The notes beneath the pieces were generated by a model. That model had not been told where the DNA came from. It worked only from the letters and a program-made list of their open reading frames with translations, and did not search any database. Positions 14,646 through 23,574 of a DNA stretch of 29,363 bases are shown here, piece after piece (positions within the stretch are counted from its first letter, which is position 1; each line of letters starts with the position of its first letter). Source of the stretch: JAVVFH01 sp032250585. GTDB lineage: Bacteria > Pseudomonadota > Gammaproteobacteria > Xanthomonadales > SZUA-36. The translations under genes were made by a program, and so were the position numbers. The stretch covers positions 1-29,363 of the forward strand of contig JAVVFH010000015.1 of NCBI GenBank assembly GCA_032250585.1. The letters are read 5' to 3'.

Positions 14646-16025
14646 ATGACGAGCGACTATCCGGATCACGCTGCCGGCACAGCAGAAACGATTTGCGCCA
14701 TCGCAACGCCTCCCGGCGTGGGCGGGGTGGGGATCGTGCGCGTTTCCGGGCCGGCCGTGCCGCAGATGGCGCAAAGCCTGCTGGGGCGTCTGCCCCGGCC
14801 TCGTACCGCGACGCTCGTGGACATTCTCGCTGCGAGCGGTGAATTGATCGACTCCGGCATCGCGCTGTATTTTCCGCAGCCGCGTTCGTTCACGGGCGAA
14901 CACGTGCTGGAACTGCAGGGCCACGGCGGCCGCTTCGTGCTGCAGGGTATCGTCGAGCGGCTGCTCGAACTGGGTGCGCGGGCGGCCCGGCCCGGCGAGT
15001 TTTCGCAACGGGCTTTTCTGAACGACAAGCTGGATCTGGTGCAGGCGGAAGCCATTGCCGACCTGATCGAATCGGGCACGGCGGCGGCCGCGCGTGCGGC
15101 GCAACGCAGCCTGCAGGGCGTGTTTTCCGACCGCGTGCGGGACTTGCAGCAACAGTTGACGGAATTGCGCGCCTTCGTTGAAGCGGCGATTGATTTTCCC
15201 GACGAAGAAATCGATTTCCTGGCCGAGAGCGACGTACTTCAGCGAATCGGCGCGACCCAGCGGAAGGTGGAAAACCTGTTGGGCGAGGCCGGCCAGGGCC
15301 GGCTGCTGCGCGACGGCATCGTCATGGCGATCGTCGGCCGGCCAAACGTCGGCAAATCCAGTCTGCTCAACGCCCTGTCCGGACAAGACAGTGCGATCGT
15401 AACCGAGATTCCGGGAACCACCCGCGATGTGCTGCGCGAACTGATCGACCTCGACGGCATCCCGGTGCACGTCGCCGACACCGCCGGTATTCGGGACAGC
15501 GATGACCTGATCGAGGCCGAGGGCGTGCGCCGTGCGCGCCAGGCGCTGATGGCGGCGGACCTTATTTTGCTGGTCGAGCAGGCCGGCCGTGAAGCGTCTC
15601 CTGGCGACGACGCCGGGCTGGAACTGCCGGCGGGCGTCAAGGCACTGCGCGTGTACAACAAGACGGATCTGCTGCCGGCAGCCGAGCAGGCCGACCGCTT
15701 CGCGCGCCTGGACCCGGAACGCGTCTGGATATCGGCGCTAACCGGCCAGGGCCTGCAGGCCCTGCGCCAGCGAATCGGCGCGGCCATCGGCGCCGGCGAA
15801 CCCGGCGTGGGCAGCTTTTCGGCACGCCAGCGGCACGTCGACGCCCTGCAGCGTGTCTGTGCTCACCTGGCGGCGGGCGCGCAGGTCATGGAGGCGTTCG
15901 CCGCGGGCGAACTGCTGGCTGAGGAGTTGCGGCTTTCCCAATGCGTGCTTGGGGAGATCACGGGCGAGATGCTGGCGGATGATTTGCTGGGCGCGATTTT
16001 TTCGAGCTTCTGTATCGGCAAATAA
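14646..16025 (+). CDS. mnmE: tRNA modification GTPase MnmE
   Basis: MnmE works with MnmG to add aminomethyl-type groups to C5 of wobble uridine in several tRNAs. The 459 residues (E. coli 454) show the folate-binding N domain (TICAIATPPGVGGVGIVRVSG), the block RPGEFSQRAFLNDKLDLVQAE, and the embedded G domain with Walker A GRPNVGKSS (231-239), switch region IPGTTRD, G3 DTAG and G4 NKTD. The C-terminal FCIGK contains the catalytically important Cys. ATG 14646 lies 26 nt after yidC. MnmG is not in this window. Together with CmoA and CmoB this gives two wobble-uridine modification systems near the origin. Confidence 0.97.
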   Translation: MTSDYPDHAAGTAETICAIATPPGVGGVGIVRVSGPAVPQMAQSLLGRLPRPRTATLVDILAASGELIDSGIALYFPQPRSFTGEHVLELQGHGGRFVLQGIVERLLELGARAARPGEFSQRAFLNDKLDLVQAEAIADLIESGTAAAARAAQRSLQGVFSDRVRDLQQQLTELRAFVEAAIDFPDEEIDFLAESDVLQRIGATQRKVENLLGEAGQGRLLRDGIVMAIVGRPNVGKSSLLNALSGQDSAIVTEIPGTTRDVLRELIDLDGIPVHVADTAGIRDSDDLIEAEGVRRARQALMAADLILLVEQAGREASPGDDAGLELPAGVKALRVYNKTDLLPAAEQADRFARLDPERVWISALTGQGLQALRQRIGAAIGAGEPGVGSFSARQRHVDALQRVCAHLAAGAQVMEAFAAGELLAEELRLSQCVLGEITGEMLADDLLGAIFSSFCIGK

Positions 16026-16076
16026 TTCCGCCGCCAGCACCAAAAAGGCGCGCCGGCATTGCCAAGCGACTTGAAC

Positions 16077-16700
16077 TCAGGAGGAACCGGGATTCTTGCC
16101 GCTGCCGGCCGGAGCGACTGGTTTGGCGCCTTGCTCGATATCGCTCAGAGTAGCGACCATCCGTGCGTTACAGTCTTCACAGATTCCGTGGGTCACTTCG
16201 GGGAGGAGTGATCGCTCAGGCAAGCCGAGGAGGGATACCGCCTCCTCGACTTCCGTCCAGCGGTCCCCCATATCCACCCTCTTGCACCATGCACACACAC
16301 ACAATAACTCGCCGGAGGGCGGTCGATACGGGTCGAGCAGCGCTTGTGGCTGCCGCTTCTCTTTCGCCAGAGTCCGGACCCGGAATTCGGTCGAACCGTG
16401 TTGCCCGCGGGATACTTCCATCTCCAGCAGCCGGCGACAGTCCGGCGAGTCACAACGGAAGTCGAAGCGGACGGGGCGATCGTCGCGGACCTTCGCCAGC
16501 ACAACCCGATACAAGCGCCGGCTTGTGTCATCCGTAATGAAATCCCATAAAGGGCGTCCCAGGACGCGGGTTGCAGTCAGGTGTTCGCCCGAATTAGCTA
16601 AGGCGAACAGGTCCCAGACCTCGTTGACATACACGATCTCATCTCGATCGTTCAATCGATAGTGAATTTCATCCGTTCGGGACGACACCTTCAACAGCAC
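16077..16700 (-). CDS. PAS-like domain protein with C-terminal Cys4 (CxxC...CxxC) module
   Basis: A 207-residue soluble protein. Residues about 10-110 look PAS-like: a DEIVYVNEVWDLFA strand-helix start, a middle helix, and RFDFRCDSPDCRRLLEMEV strands. Residues 134-177 form a putative metal site, with CAWCK (Cys136, Cys139), a spacer containing W and EVEE, and THGICEDC (Cys174, Cys177). That CxWC...HGICxxC pattern recurs at the C terminus of PAS, GAF and receiver signalling proteins. No output domain is present, so it may be a single-domain sensor or partner. The start is GTG 16700 or, with better Shine-Dalgarno spacing to GGAAGG, TTG 16694. It is convergent with mnmE; the exact role is unknown. 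Confidence 0.6.
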   Translation of the reverse strand: MLLKVSSRTDEIHYRLNDRDEIVYVNEVWDLFALANSGEHLTATRVLGRPLWDFITDDTSRRLYRVVLAKVRDDRPVRFDFRCDSPDCRRLLEMEVSRGQHGSTEFRVRTLAKEKRQPQALLDPYRPPSGELLCVCAWCKRVDMGDRWTEVEEAVSLLGLPERSLLPEVTHGICEDCNARMVATLSDIEQGAKPVAPAGSGKNPGSS

Positions 16701-16956
16701 TCCCTTCCGCGCAGATTCAAATCATGGGGCGACGGCGTAGCAGACCTCCCGGCAGCCACCGGCCGGGCCTTTGAACGAGGCATTATCGTTCATTCGAAGT
16801 GCGTCTACAGGGCCATTGCGATTCTGGAGGATACCCAATCGCATTCATTTTGGGATAGGGTTTTGTCTGTAACAAGAGAAGAAGCGCTACGATGAGCGGC
16901 GTGGCACCAGCAGAGGTATCGGCAATGGCTTTGTCATCCGGCCCGGGGCACGGCAC

Positions 16957-17700
16957 GTGATCGGGGCTTTCCGCCCACAGCTGGTCGCATTGCTTTGCGG
17001 CTTGTTGCCGTTCGCCGGCGTTCATCTCGCTTACCTCATCAACCTGTCGGATGCCGCGGCCCTGCGGCCCGAATTTCACTGCATGCCCTACTGGGAAGGT
17101 TGTGTCTCGATCAGCCGCGCCGCCCGCTCGGGGGAAGGTCTGCATCTGTTCCGCGCTTTGGTGTTGCCGGCCGCTGCGCTGATGGTGCTGACCTGGTTGT
17201 ACACGGGGCGCTGGCTGCAACTGCTGTTGCCGAAGAAAACCCGTCAGGCAGGGCTGATCGGCGCAATGGGCGCGATCGGGGCTTTGTTCCTGATCGTCTA
17301 TGCCAGTTGGTTGGGCACCGATGGGCCCTGGTACGGGTGGCTGCGGCGTTACGGCGTGATTTTCTACTTCGGCCTGACCGCGCTGGCGCAATTGCTGCTG
17401 CTCAATACGCTGTGGCCGAGCCGTAAAATCCTGCTCGACGGCTTGCTGCAGCCGGCTTTGCGGCTGCTGTTTACACTGGTCGCCCTGCAGTGGGCCGGGG
17501 GCGTTTTTTCTTCGCTTAAACGTTTGCTGCTCAGCGACCCGCTACTGATCGACCGTCTCGAAAATACCATCGAGTGGTCGTTCGCCCTGTCGATGTCGGC
17601 GGGTTTCCTGGCAATTGGATGGCTGTTTCGTCGGTCGGGTTACGTATTGCAGCCCCGAACCGGGTTGAATCCACCCGACGATCCCTCGGGCAGCATTTGA
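16957..17700 (+). CDS. six-helix integral membrane protein, possibly Frag1/DRAM/Sfk1-like
   Basis: The 247-residue product has about six hydrophobic helices: LVALLCGLLPFAGVHLAYL, LFRALVLPAAALMVLTWLY, LIGAMGAIGALFLIVYASW, VIFYFGLTALAQLLLLNTLW, a fifth at LLFTLVALQWAGGVF, and WSFALSMSAGFLAIGWLF. The loop after helix 1 reads MPYWEGCVSISRAARSGEG; a short polar loop of this kind before a second helix starting LFR resembles the Frag1/DRAM/Sfk1 family, but I cannot confirm the match. The start is GTG 16957, embedded in the stop of a 22-codon upstream frame (GTGA overlap). No partner gene reveals its function. It is convergent with the first arsR gene. Confidence 0.65.
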   Translation: MIGAFRPQLVALLCGLLPFAGVHLAYLINLSDAAALRPEFHCMPYWEGCVSISRAARSGEGLHLFRALVLPAAALMVLTWLYTGRWLQLLLPKKTRQAGLIGAMGAIGALFLIVYASWLGTDGPWYGWLRRYGVIFYFGLTALAQLLLLNTLWPSRKILLDGLLQPALRLLFTLVALQWAGGVFSSLKRLLLSDPLLIDRLENTIEWSFALSMSAGFLAIGWLFRRSGYVLQPRTGLNPPDDPSGSI

Positions 17701-17741
17701 GCGGGTGTCCGGGGTTGATCGGGCGCGCTTGGACCGCCGGG

Positions 17742-18074
17742 TCAGCCGTCGCAGTACACGTCGTGCAGCAAGCTAATGATGTTCAGGGCGGTGGTGTCGG
17801 CCAGGCGGTAATAGATGGTTTGGCTTGCGCGGCGGGTTCGCACCAGTTCCTGCTCCCGCAGCACGGCGAGGTGTTGTGACAAGGCGGATTGACTCAAGGC
17901 AATGCGGTGGTTGAGCTGCCCGACGGACATTTCGCCCTCGCTGAGCACGCACATGATCATCAGCCGGCGCTCATTCGCCAGACCTTTCAAGAGACTGACC
18001 GCAGCCGTTGCGTTGCGCTGCATGGTCTCGAAATCCATGGCGGGCGTTTCAACGATTTTGCGGGCCGCATTCAT
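17742..18074 (-). CDS. ArsR-family repressor, persulfide-sensor type (BigR/SqrR/YgaV-like)
   Basis: A 110-residue winged-helix repressor. The recognition helix region is ALSQSALSQHLAVLREQELV and the wing is TRRASQTIYYRL. It lacks the metal-binding box of arsenic sensors (no ELCVC) but has two isolated cysteines, Cys42 in the second helix (IMCVL) and Cys108 near the end (DVYC). These are where BigR, SqrR and YgaV carry the pair that forms a disulfide or polysulfide link with reactive sulfur and releases DNA. It is divergent from a persulfide-dioxygenase-like gene across an 83-bp gap with a palindrome, so it probably represses that gene and itself. The fine identity is inferred from cysteine positions and context. 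Confidence 0.85.
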   Translation of the reverse strand: MNAARKIVETPAMDFETMQRNATAAVSLLKGLANERRLMIMCVLSEGEMSVGQLNHRIALSQSALSQHLAVLREQELVRTRRASQTIYYRLADTTALNIISLLHDVYCDG

Positions 18075-18094
18075 CCCCTGGATTGTACTTGCAA

Positions 18095-18128
18095 TGTATC
18101 TAAATTACAAATATCTTAATAAGATACA
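18095..18128. promoter_or_regulatory. candidate ArsR operator, nested inverted repeats
   Basis: The gap between the divergent arsR and dioxygenase genes is AT-rich and contains a perfect inverted repeat TATCTT-AAT-AAGATA (18112-18126). An outer pair TGTATC (18095-18100) and GATACA (18123-18128) frames it. Its placement over both divergent promoters fits a shared operator. Confidence 0.6.
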
Positions 18129-18157
18129 CTGCATATTACTTACTTGCCCTCCATGAA

Positions 18158-19075
18158 ATGCTTACCGACATCGACGTGATGCACATCGAGCCGTTTTACG
18201 AACCGGGCACCGGAAGCTGGACTTACCTGCTGGCCGACACCGCGAGCCGTGTGGCGGCGATCATCGACCCCGTGATGGTCTACAACCCGGTCAGCGGCAT
18301 GACCGACCCGGCCTTTATCGACGCGGTGCGGAACTTTGCCCGGGAGGCGGACTACCGCATCGATTGGGTGCTCGAAACGCACGCCCACGCCGACCATCTG
18401 ACCGCTGCGGATTACCTGCGCCGCCGAAACGGCGCGAAAATCGCCTGCAGCCGCGGTATTTGCGGCGTGCAGGATAATTTCGTCCGGGTATTCAACCTGG
18501 GCGACGAGCCTACCGACGGCAGCCAGTTCGACCGTTTGCTCGATGACGGGGACAGCCTGTATCTGGGCGCGCTGGAACTGCGCGTGATGGCCACGCCGGG
18601 CCACACCAACGACAGCGTGAGCTACCTCGTCGCAGACGCGGCTTTCATCGGCGACACGTTGTTCGCGCCGCGGGCGGGCACGGCGCGTTGTGACTTTCCG
18701 GGCGGCGACGCCGCGGAACTGTTCGATTCCGTTCAGCGGCTCCATGCCCTGCCCGACGACACGCGGCTGTTCCTTTGCCACGATTATCCGGACGACGGCG
18801 TCGAGCCGGTTTGCTGCATCACCGTTGCCGAATCACGGCGTGCAAACGTACACTTGACGCAAAGCACACCGCGGCAGCAATTCGTGACATTGCGATGCCG
18901 TCGTGACGCGCAGCTCGACTTGCCCCGGCTGATCCTGCCTGCGCTGCAAGTCAACATCCGGGCCGGTGCGCCGCCGCCGGCAGACCGTAACGGTGTATCC
19001 TATCTGCGCACGCCTTTCAACCGCGCGCTCAGCGATCTGCTCGGTCCGGGCGCGTCTGCAGAAAAAGAAAACTGA
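18158..19075 (+). CDS. metallo-beta-lactamase-fold persulfide dioxygenase-like protein (Blh/ETHE1 type)
   Basis: The 305-residue protein has the MBL motif THAHADH (His75, His77, Asp79, His80), ATPGHTNDSVSYL (His149), FIGDTLF (Asp166) and LCHDYP (His208). These are the mononuclear-iron ligand pattern of persulfide dioxygenases, which oxidise glutathione persulfide to sulfite. The region RAGTARCDFPGGDAAELFDS and the late block PALQVNIRAG are typical of the BigR-linked Blh/PDO branch rather than classical glyoxalase II. Its divergent neighbour is a BigR-like repressor, as in Xylella and Agrobacterium. ATG 18158 has no clear Shine-Dalgarno; a later ATG at 18179 is possible. Cytoplasmic; no signal peptide. 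Confidence 0.8.
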   Translation: MLTDIDVMHIEPFYEPGTGSWTYLLADTASRVAAIIDPVMVYNPVSGMTDPAFIDAVRNFAREADYRIDWVLETHAHADHLTAADYLRRRNGAKIACSRGICGVQDNFVRVFNLGDEPTDGSQFDRLLDDGDSLYLGALELRVMATPGHTNDSVSYLVADAAFIGDTLFAPRAGTARCDFPGGDAAELFDSVQRLHALPDDTRLFLCHDYPDDGVEPVCCITVAESRRANVHLTQSTPRQQFVTLRCRRDAQLDLPRLILPALQVNIRAGAPPPADRNGVSYLRTPFNRALSDLLGPGASAEKEN

Positions 19076-19160
19076 TGTCAGGGATCGTTGTTTTGGGCGG
19101 CGCCGGGCGTCGCTTGTTCGTTCAATGGGCGTGGCCGCCCCCCGCTGTCGTTTGCCGTGC

Positions 19161-20237
19161 CTACTTGCGTCTCGGTGTGGCCACCCGCTCGCCTTCCTCC
19201 AGTCCGGACAGGACTTCCAGCATACCGGGCAGCACCTCGCGCCCGCAGCGGATGAAGCGCCGGCCGGTACCGAATTCGCTTTCTACCCAGACAATGTTCA
19301 GCTGGCCAAATTGAACCACCCGGTCGGCTGGCACCAGCAGCAGTCGTTCGGTGCCGGCAGGAACCAACAGCCGCGCATACATGCCGGGCAGCAGGCTGCC
19401 GTCGTCATTGACCCGGGCTTTGACCATGAAGCTGCGCGAACCGGGGTCCGCGGCCGGTACCAGTTCCTCGATGTGGGCAGGCATCGTGCGTTGCAGCGAC
19501 GGAATCTCCACCTCGAGCGCCTGCCCCAACTCCAGCGGCAAGGCCAGGTCCTCGCGAACCGCTGCCTCGATCCACATCGATGAGGGGTTGTACAAAGCCA
19601 GCAATTTGTCGCCGGGCGCAGCGGTGTCGCCGGGTTCGGCGAAGCGCTCGACCACGCGGCCGTCGATGGGCGAGCGGATCTGCGTGAAACTGAGTGCCAC
19701 TTCGGCCTCGCGGACCGCTTGCCGGGCGTTGGCCATGTCCGCCGTCAACGCGGCGAAGTTGGCCTCTGCTTCGTCCAGCGCGGCCGCCGAGATCAGCTTC
19801 TGTTCGTAAAGCCGGCGTGTGCGATCCAGGCTCTGCCGTGCCTCGGTGAGCCGGGCGGAGATCGCGCGGGCGCGGTCGGCGGCCTGCTGCAGGCGCGACT
19901 CGACGTCGCCGCTTTCAAGTTCCAGCAGCAATTGGCCCTGGCTGACCGTGTCTCCGGCCCGCACCTTGATGTCGGTGATGCGTGCGAGCGTGCGGGATGA
20001 AATCGTCGTGGCCTGGCGGGCGCCGATGCCGGCAGGCACCGGTTCAACCAATGGCACGTCCTGTGCGCGCACCGGGAACGCGTCCTCCGTGCGCTCCGCC
20101 GCCGCCCTTGGTTGCGTCCCCGGTTCGATCCGGTCGCTGAAATAGCCGGCCATCCAGGCGATGACCAGCAGCAGCGCCAGCACCGCGGCCAGTGGCAGCA
20201 GCCACTTTTTGATGCGCTCGGTTTTACTTGGGTTCAT
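19161..20237 (-). CDS. RND efflux periplasmic adaptor (membrane fusion protein)
   Basis: A 358-residue periplasmic adaptor that would connect the adjacent RND pump to an outer-membrane channel. It has an N-terminal anchor (WLLPLAAVLALLLVIAWMAGY), then a lipoyl-like half ending in ITDIKVRAGDTVSQGQLLL. An alpha hairpin follows (about residues 115-175, Ala/Arg/Glu-rich), then the second lipoyl half IRSPIDGRVVERFAEPGDTA, a beta-barrel and a membrane-proximal domain (LLPGMYARLLVPAG). The start overlaps the end of the RND gene by 14 nt, so the two are translationally linked. No TolC-type gene is in the window. It is convergent with the dioxygenase gene, 85 nt apart. Confidence 0.92.
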   Translation of the reverse strand: MNPSKTERIKKWLLPLAAVLALLLVIAWMAGYFSDRIEPGTQPRAAAERTEDAFPVRAQDVPLVEPVPAGIGARQATTISSRTLARITDIKVRAGDTVSQGQLLLELESGDVESRLQQAADRARAISARLTEARQSLDRTRRLYEQKLISAAALDEAEANFAALTADMANARQAVREAEVALSFTQIRSPIDGRVVERFAEPGDTAAPGDKLLALYNPSSMWIEAAVREDLALPLELGQALEVEIPSLQRTMPAHIEELVPAADPGSRSFMVKARVNDDGSLLPGMYARLLVPAGTERLLLVPADRVVQFGQLNIVWVESEFGTGRRFIRCGREVLPGMLEVLSGLEEGERVATPRRK

Positions 20238-23200
20238 GCGTTTGGCCCTCTGTCGCTTCGGGTTTGTCGAACACCAGCAAATAGACGGTCGGGACCACCA
20301 CCAGGGTGAACAGCGTGGAGGCGACGATGCCGAAAATAATGGCCAGCGCCAGACCGCTGAACACCGGGTCCAGCGTGATGATCAGGTTGCCGAGAAGGGT
20401 GGTGCCGGCGGTCAGCAAAACCGGCCGCATGCGGACCGCCCCGGCCTGCAGCAAGGCCTCCTTCACGACCAGGCCGGCAGCGCGTGACTGGCTGATGAAT
20501 TCGACCAGGATCAGCGAGTTGCGCACGACGATTCCTGCCAGCGCGATCATGCCGATCATGGCCGTGGCGGTGAACATGACCGGGTCGGGTGCTCCGGCCA
20601 CCACGCGCTCGCCAAATTGATTCATCAGCCAGAAGCCCGGCATGATGCCGATGATGGTCAGCGGTATCGACGACATGATGATCAGCGACAGCGCGGTCGA
20701 GGCCGTTTGCAGCCGCAGCACGAAGAAGATCGCAACCAGCGCGAAGGCGAAAGCCAGCCCCATGTCGCGAAAGACCCGCACCGTGATCCGCCACTCGCCT
20801 TCCCCCGTCCAGCGCAAGGTGATGCCGTCCGGAAGCTGCCAGCCGAGACCGGCGCCCGGGGTGAGGAATTGACGCCGGCGCCAGTCGGAAGCCTCCTCGC
20901 CGCTGCCGCCGAGATCGGCGTGTACGTCCGCGACGACCTCGGCGGGCGTGCGCCCGGACAGCTCCGCGGTCACGTAGACAACCGGCTGAAGGTCCTTGCG
21001 ATGGATCGACTGATCGGCGGCGTGTCGGTCGAATTCCCCCAGCTCGCCGATGGCAACCAGTGGCCGGGCGGCGCTGTCGAGCCCCTGCGGGGTGGTCTCC
21101 TGCACGATGCCTGCCCGGCCCTTGACGCGCAGCCGCCGGAAATCGCTCAACAGGCCGCGTTCCTCCGGTGCCAGGCGCAGTTCGATGGGGACCGGAACGG
21201 TTTCCCGGGGCACTTGCAGATAGCCGACCTGCAGGCCGTCATTGGCCATGGCCAGCGTGGCGTTGATGTTCTCGGTGGAAATTCCTGACAGCGCGGCTTT
21301 CTGCTTGTCGACCACGAAGCGCAGCCGCTGTTGAGGGTGCTCGACGCTGGAATCAATCTCGTCCACGTGCGGCTCCTGGCGCAGGCGCGCCATGACGGCC
21401 ACGGCCGCTTCGCGCTGGGCTTCGTAGGGCAGCAGACCGTTGCCGTAAACCTCGGCAACCAGGGTGCTCAGCACCGGCGGGCCGGGTGGTACCTCGACCA
21501 CGCTGATGCGCGCCTCGCCGCGGTTCAGCGGTTGCAGCAGTTGGCGCAGCCGAAGCACGATCGCGTGGGACTGGTGCTTGCGGTCCGCCTTGTCGGCCAG
21601 TGTCAGCCGCAAGTCCGCCATGTGCGGACCGATGCGCTGGTAATGACGCCGGACCATCCCGTTGAAGTCGATTGGCGAGGGGCTGCCCACGAAGAACGCG
21701 ATCGCCCGGACTTCGGGCAGTTGCCGTGCCACCTCGCCCACTTCGCTGGCCAGCGCCGCGGTGTGCTCCAGGCTGCTGCTTTCGGGCATGTCTATGACCA
21801 CCTGAATTTCGTTCTTATTGTCATAAGGCAGCAGTTTCAGGGGGACCAGCCGGAATACGGGCAGACTGGCTGCGGCCAAAAACAGCAGCAGGACGGCCCA
21901 CAGCACCCACTTGGCGCGTTTTCGGCTGTTCAACACGGGTGAGAGCGTGCGCCGGTAGAAACCCCGCAGTTCGGGGCCGCCACTCTCCTGTTCGTTCGAC
22001 CCGCCGGCGTCCGGCTTGAGCAGGCGGCTGGCCAACCACGGTGTTACCAGGAAGGCGACCAGCGTGCTGGCGGCCACACTGACCGGCACATTGAATGCCA
22101 TCGGCGCCATGTAGGGGCCCATCATGCCGGTAATGAAGCCCAGCGGAATGAAGGCCAGCACGATCGTGAGGGTCGACATCAGCAAGGGTGTGCGGATCTC
22201 GGCGACCGCATCGACGATCCGCTCGCGGAAATCCTTGCCCTTGCGGCGCATGTAGCGCTCGATGTTGTCCACGCCGGTGATGGGGTCGTCGACCAGCAGC
22301 CCGAGCGACAGGATCAGGGCGAACAGGGTCACCCGATTGATGGTGTAACCGAAGGCGAAATCCAGTGCCAGGGTGATGCCGTAACAGATAGGCACAGCCA
22401 GTCCGACCACCAGCGCCGGCCTCGGGCCGAGAAAAACGCTCAGGAAGACGACCACCGTGAGGATGGCGAAGGCCAGCGAGGAACTCAGGTTATTGACCTT
22501 TTCATTGGCCGTCTGCCCATAGTCCCGCAGTACTTCAACGTGCACTTCTGGCGGCAGCAGATTATCCCGTAACGCGGCCAGGCGCTGATGGATTTCCCCG
22601 GCGACGCTGACGGCGTTGCTGCCGCGCTGCTTGGCGATGCTGATGGTGACCGCCGGGTATTGTTCACGGGCCGTGCCGTGTCGCGGATGACCCGGAGCGA
22701 ATTCGAGCCAGCTGTAATTGTCCGCCTCGGCGGGTCCGTCCATGACGGTCGCGACGTCCTGCAGCAACACCGTCACGCCGTCGATCACGTTGACCGGCAT
22801 GTTCTCGAGTTGCCGCGGGCTGCGTATGAAATCACCGCTCTCGAGCTGGATCGATTGGTTATCGAAGGTCCAGCCACCGGCATTTTGCAGCTGATTCGAC
22901 AGCATCAGGGCTTCGGCGACTTCCAGCGCGGTGGTTTTGCGCGCCGCCAGGCTCTCCGGGTCCAGCAACACGCGTATCGTGCGCGGCCGCCCGCCGCTGA
23001 CGTTCACTTCGCTGGTTTGCGGTATGCGCTGCAGGTGGATGGAGATTTCATCGGCCATCCTGCGCAGCTCGAAGTCGTCGTAGCGCAGCGGATCTTCGCT
23101 CCACAATGACAGCACCACGATGGGTATGTCGTCGACCTCTACCGGACGCAGGATCCAGTCCGAGACGATGCCCGGCACCTTGTCCTGGTTGGAATAAAGC

Positions 23201-23547
23201 TTGTTGTAGGTATTGAGGATCGACTCTTCGCGGTCCTCGCCGACGAAAAAGCGCAGCGTGACGGCCGCCTCGCCCGTGTCGCTGGTCGAGTAAAGGTGCT
23301 CCACGCCCGGGATCTGGGCGAGCAACTTTTCAAGGGGAGTGGTGACCTGCCGCTCCACCTGTCTGGCGCTCAGACCGGGCGCCGAGACCAGCACGTCCAG
23401 CATCGGCACGACGATCTGTGGCTCTTCCTCGCGCGGCGTGTATTTGAGGGCCATCAGCCCGGCCACCAGCGCCGTGATGAAAAAGAACAGCGGGATGCCG
23501 CCGCGCAGCCCGCGGCGTACGAGGCGGTCTGCGAAGTGATTATTCAA
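20224..23547 (-). CDS. RND-family efflux permease
   Basis: An 1107-residue AcrB-type inner-membrane pump. Helix 1 (IPLFFFITALVAGLMAL) is followed by TPREEEPQIVVPMLDVLVSAPG, the porter signature GLSARQVERQVTTPLEK, and the TM4 proton-relay region LLVDDPITGVDNIERY (Asp420, Asp421). A second half repeats the fold, ending RMRPVLLTAGTTLLGNLI and FTLVVVPTVYLLVF. The start appears to be TTG 23547, without a strong Shine-Dalgarno. The TM4 motif DDPITGVDN differs from the DDAIVVVEN of classical drug pumps. It sits between a periplasmic rhodanese (27 nt upstream) and the adaptor (14-nt overlap). The substrate is unknown; the neighbours suggest a sulfur compound, which is inference. Confidence 0.93.
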   Translation of the reverse strand: MNNHFADRLVRRGLRGGIPLFFFITALVAGLMALKYTPREEEPQIVVPMLDVLVSAPGLSARQVERQVTTPLEKLLAQIPGVEHLYSTSDTGEAAVTLRFFVGEDREESILNTYNKLYSNQDKVPGIVSDWILRPVEVDDIPIVVLSLWSEDPLRYDDFELRRMADEISIHLQRIPQTSEVNVSGGRPRTIRVLLDPESLAARKTTALEVAEALMLSNQLQNAGGWTFDNQSIQLESGDFIRSPRQLENMPVNVIDGVTVLLQDVATVMDGPAEADNYSWLEFAPGHPRHGTAREQYPAVTISIAKQRGSNAVSVAGEIHQRLAALRDNLLPPEVHVEVLRDYGQTANEKVNNLSSSLAFAILTVVVFLSVFLGPRPALVVGLAVPICYGITLALDFAFGYTINRVTLFALILSLGLLVDDPITGVDNIERYMRRKGKDFRERIVDAVAEIRTPLLMSTLTIVLAFIPLGFITGMMGPYMAPMAFNVPVSVAASTLVAFLVTPWLASRLLKPDAGGSNEQESGGPELRGFYRRTLSPVLNSRKRAKWVLWAVLLLFLAAASLPVFRLVPLKLLPYDNKNEIQVVIDMPESSSLEHTAALASEVGEVARQLPEVRAIAFFVGSPSPIDFNGMVRRHYQRIGPHMADLRLTLADKADRKHQSHAIVLRLRQLLQPLNRGEARISVVEVPPGPPVLSTLVAEVYGNGLLPYEAQREAAVAVMARLRQEPHVDEIDSSVEHPQQRLRFVVDKQKAALSGISTENINATLAMANDGLQVGYLQVPRETVPVPIELRLAPEERGLLSDFRRLRVKGRAGIVQETTPQGLDSAARPLVAIGELGEFDRHAADQSIHRKDLQPVVYVTAELSGRTPAEVVADVHADLGGSGEEASDWRRRQFLTPGAGLGWQLPDGITLRWTGEGEWRITVRVFRDMGLAFAFALVAIFFVLRLQTASTALSLIIMSSIPLTIIGIMPGFWLMNQFGERVVAGAPDPVMFTATAMIGMIALAGIVVRNSLILVEFISQSRAAGLVVKEALLQAGAVRMRPVLLTAGTTLLGNLIITLDPVFSGLALAIIFGIVASTLFTLVVVPTVYLLVFDKPEATEGQTHEPK

Positions 23548-23574
23548 GACGCCAGCCCGGCTGCGGTCGGCGGC

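Noticed and set aside
16026..16076. Possible terminator between mnmE and the PAS-like gene (GGCGCGCC followed by T run on minus).
   Set aside because: The stem is too short with almost no loop; the A/T run alone is not enough.
16783..17391. 202-codon minus-strand frame opposite the membrane protein.
   Set aside because: The plus strand gives a coherent six-helix protein; the minus frame is Gln/Pro/Arg-rich with no motif.
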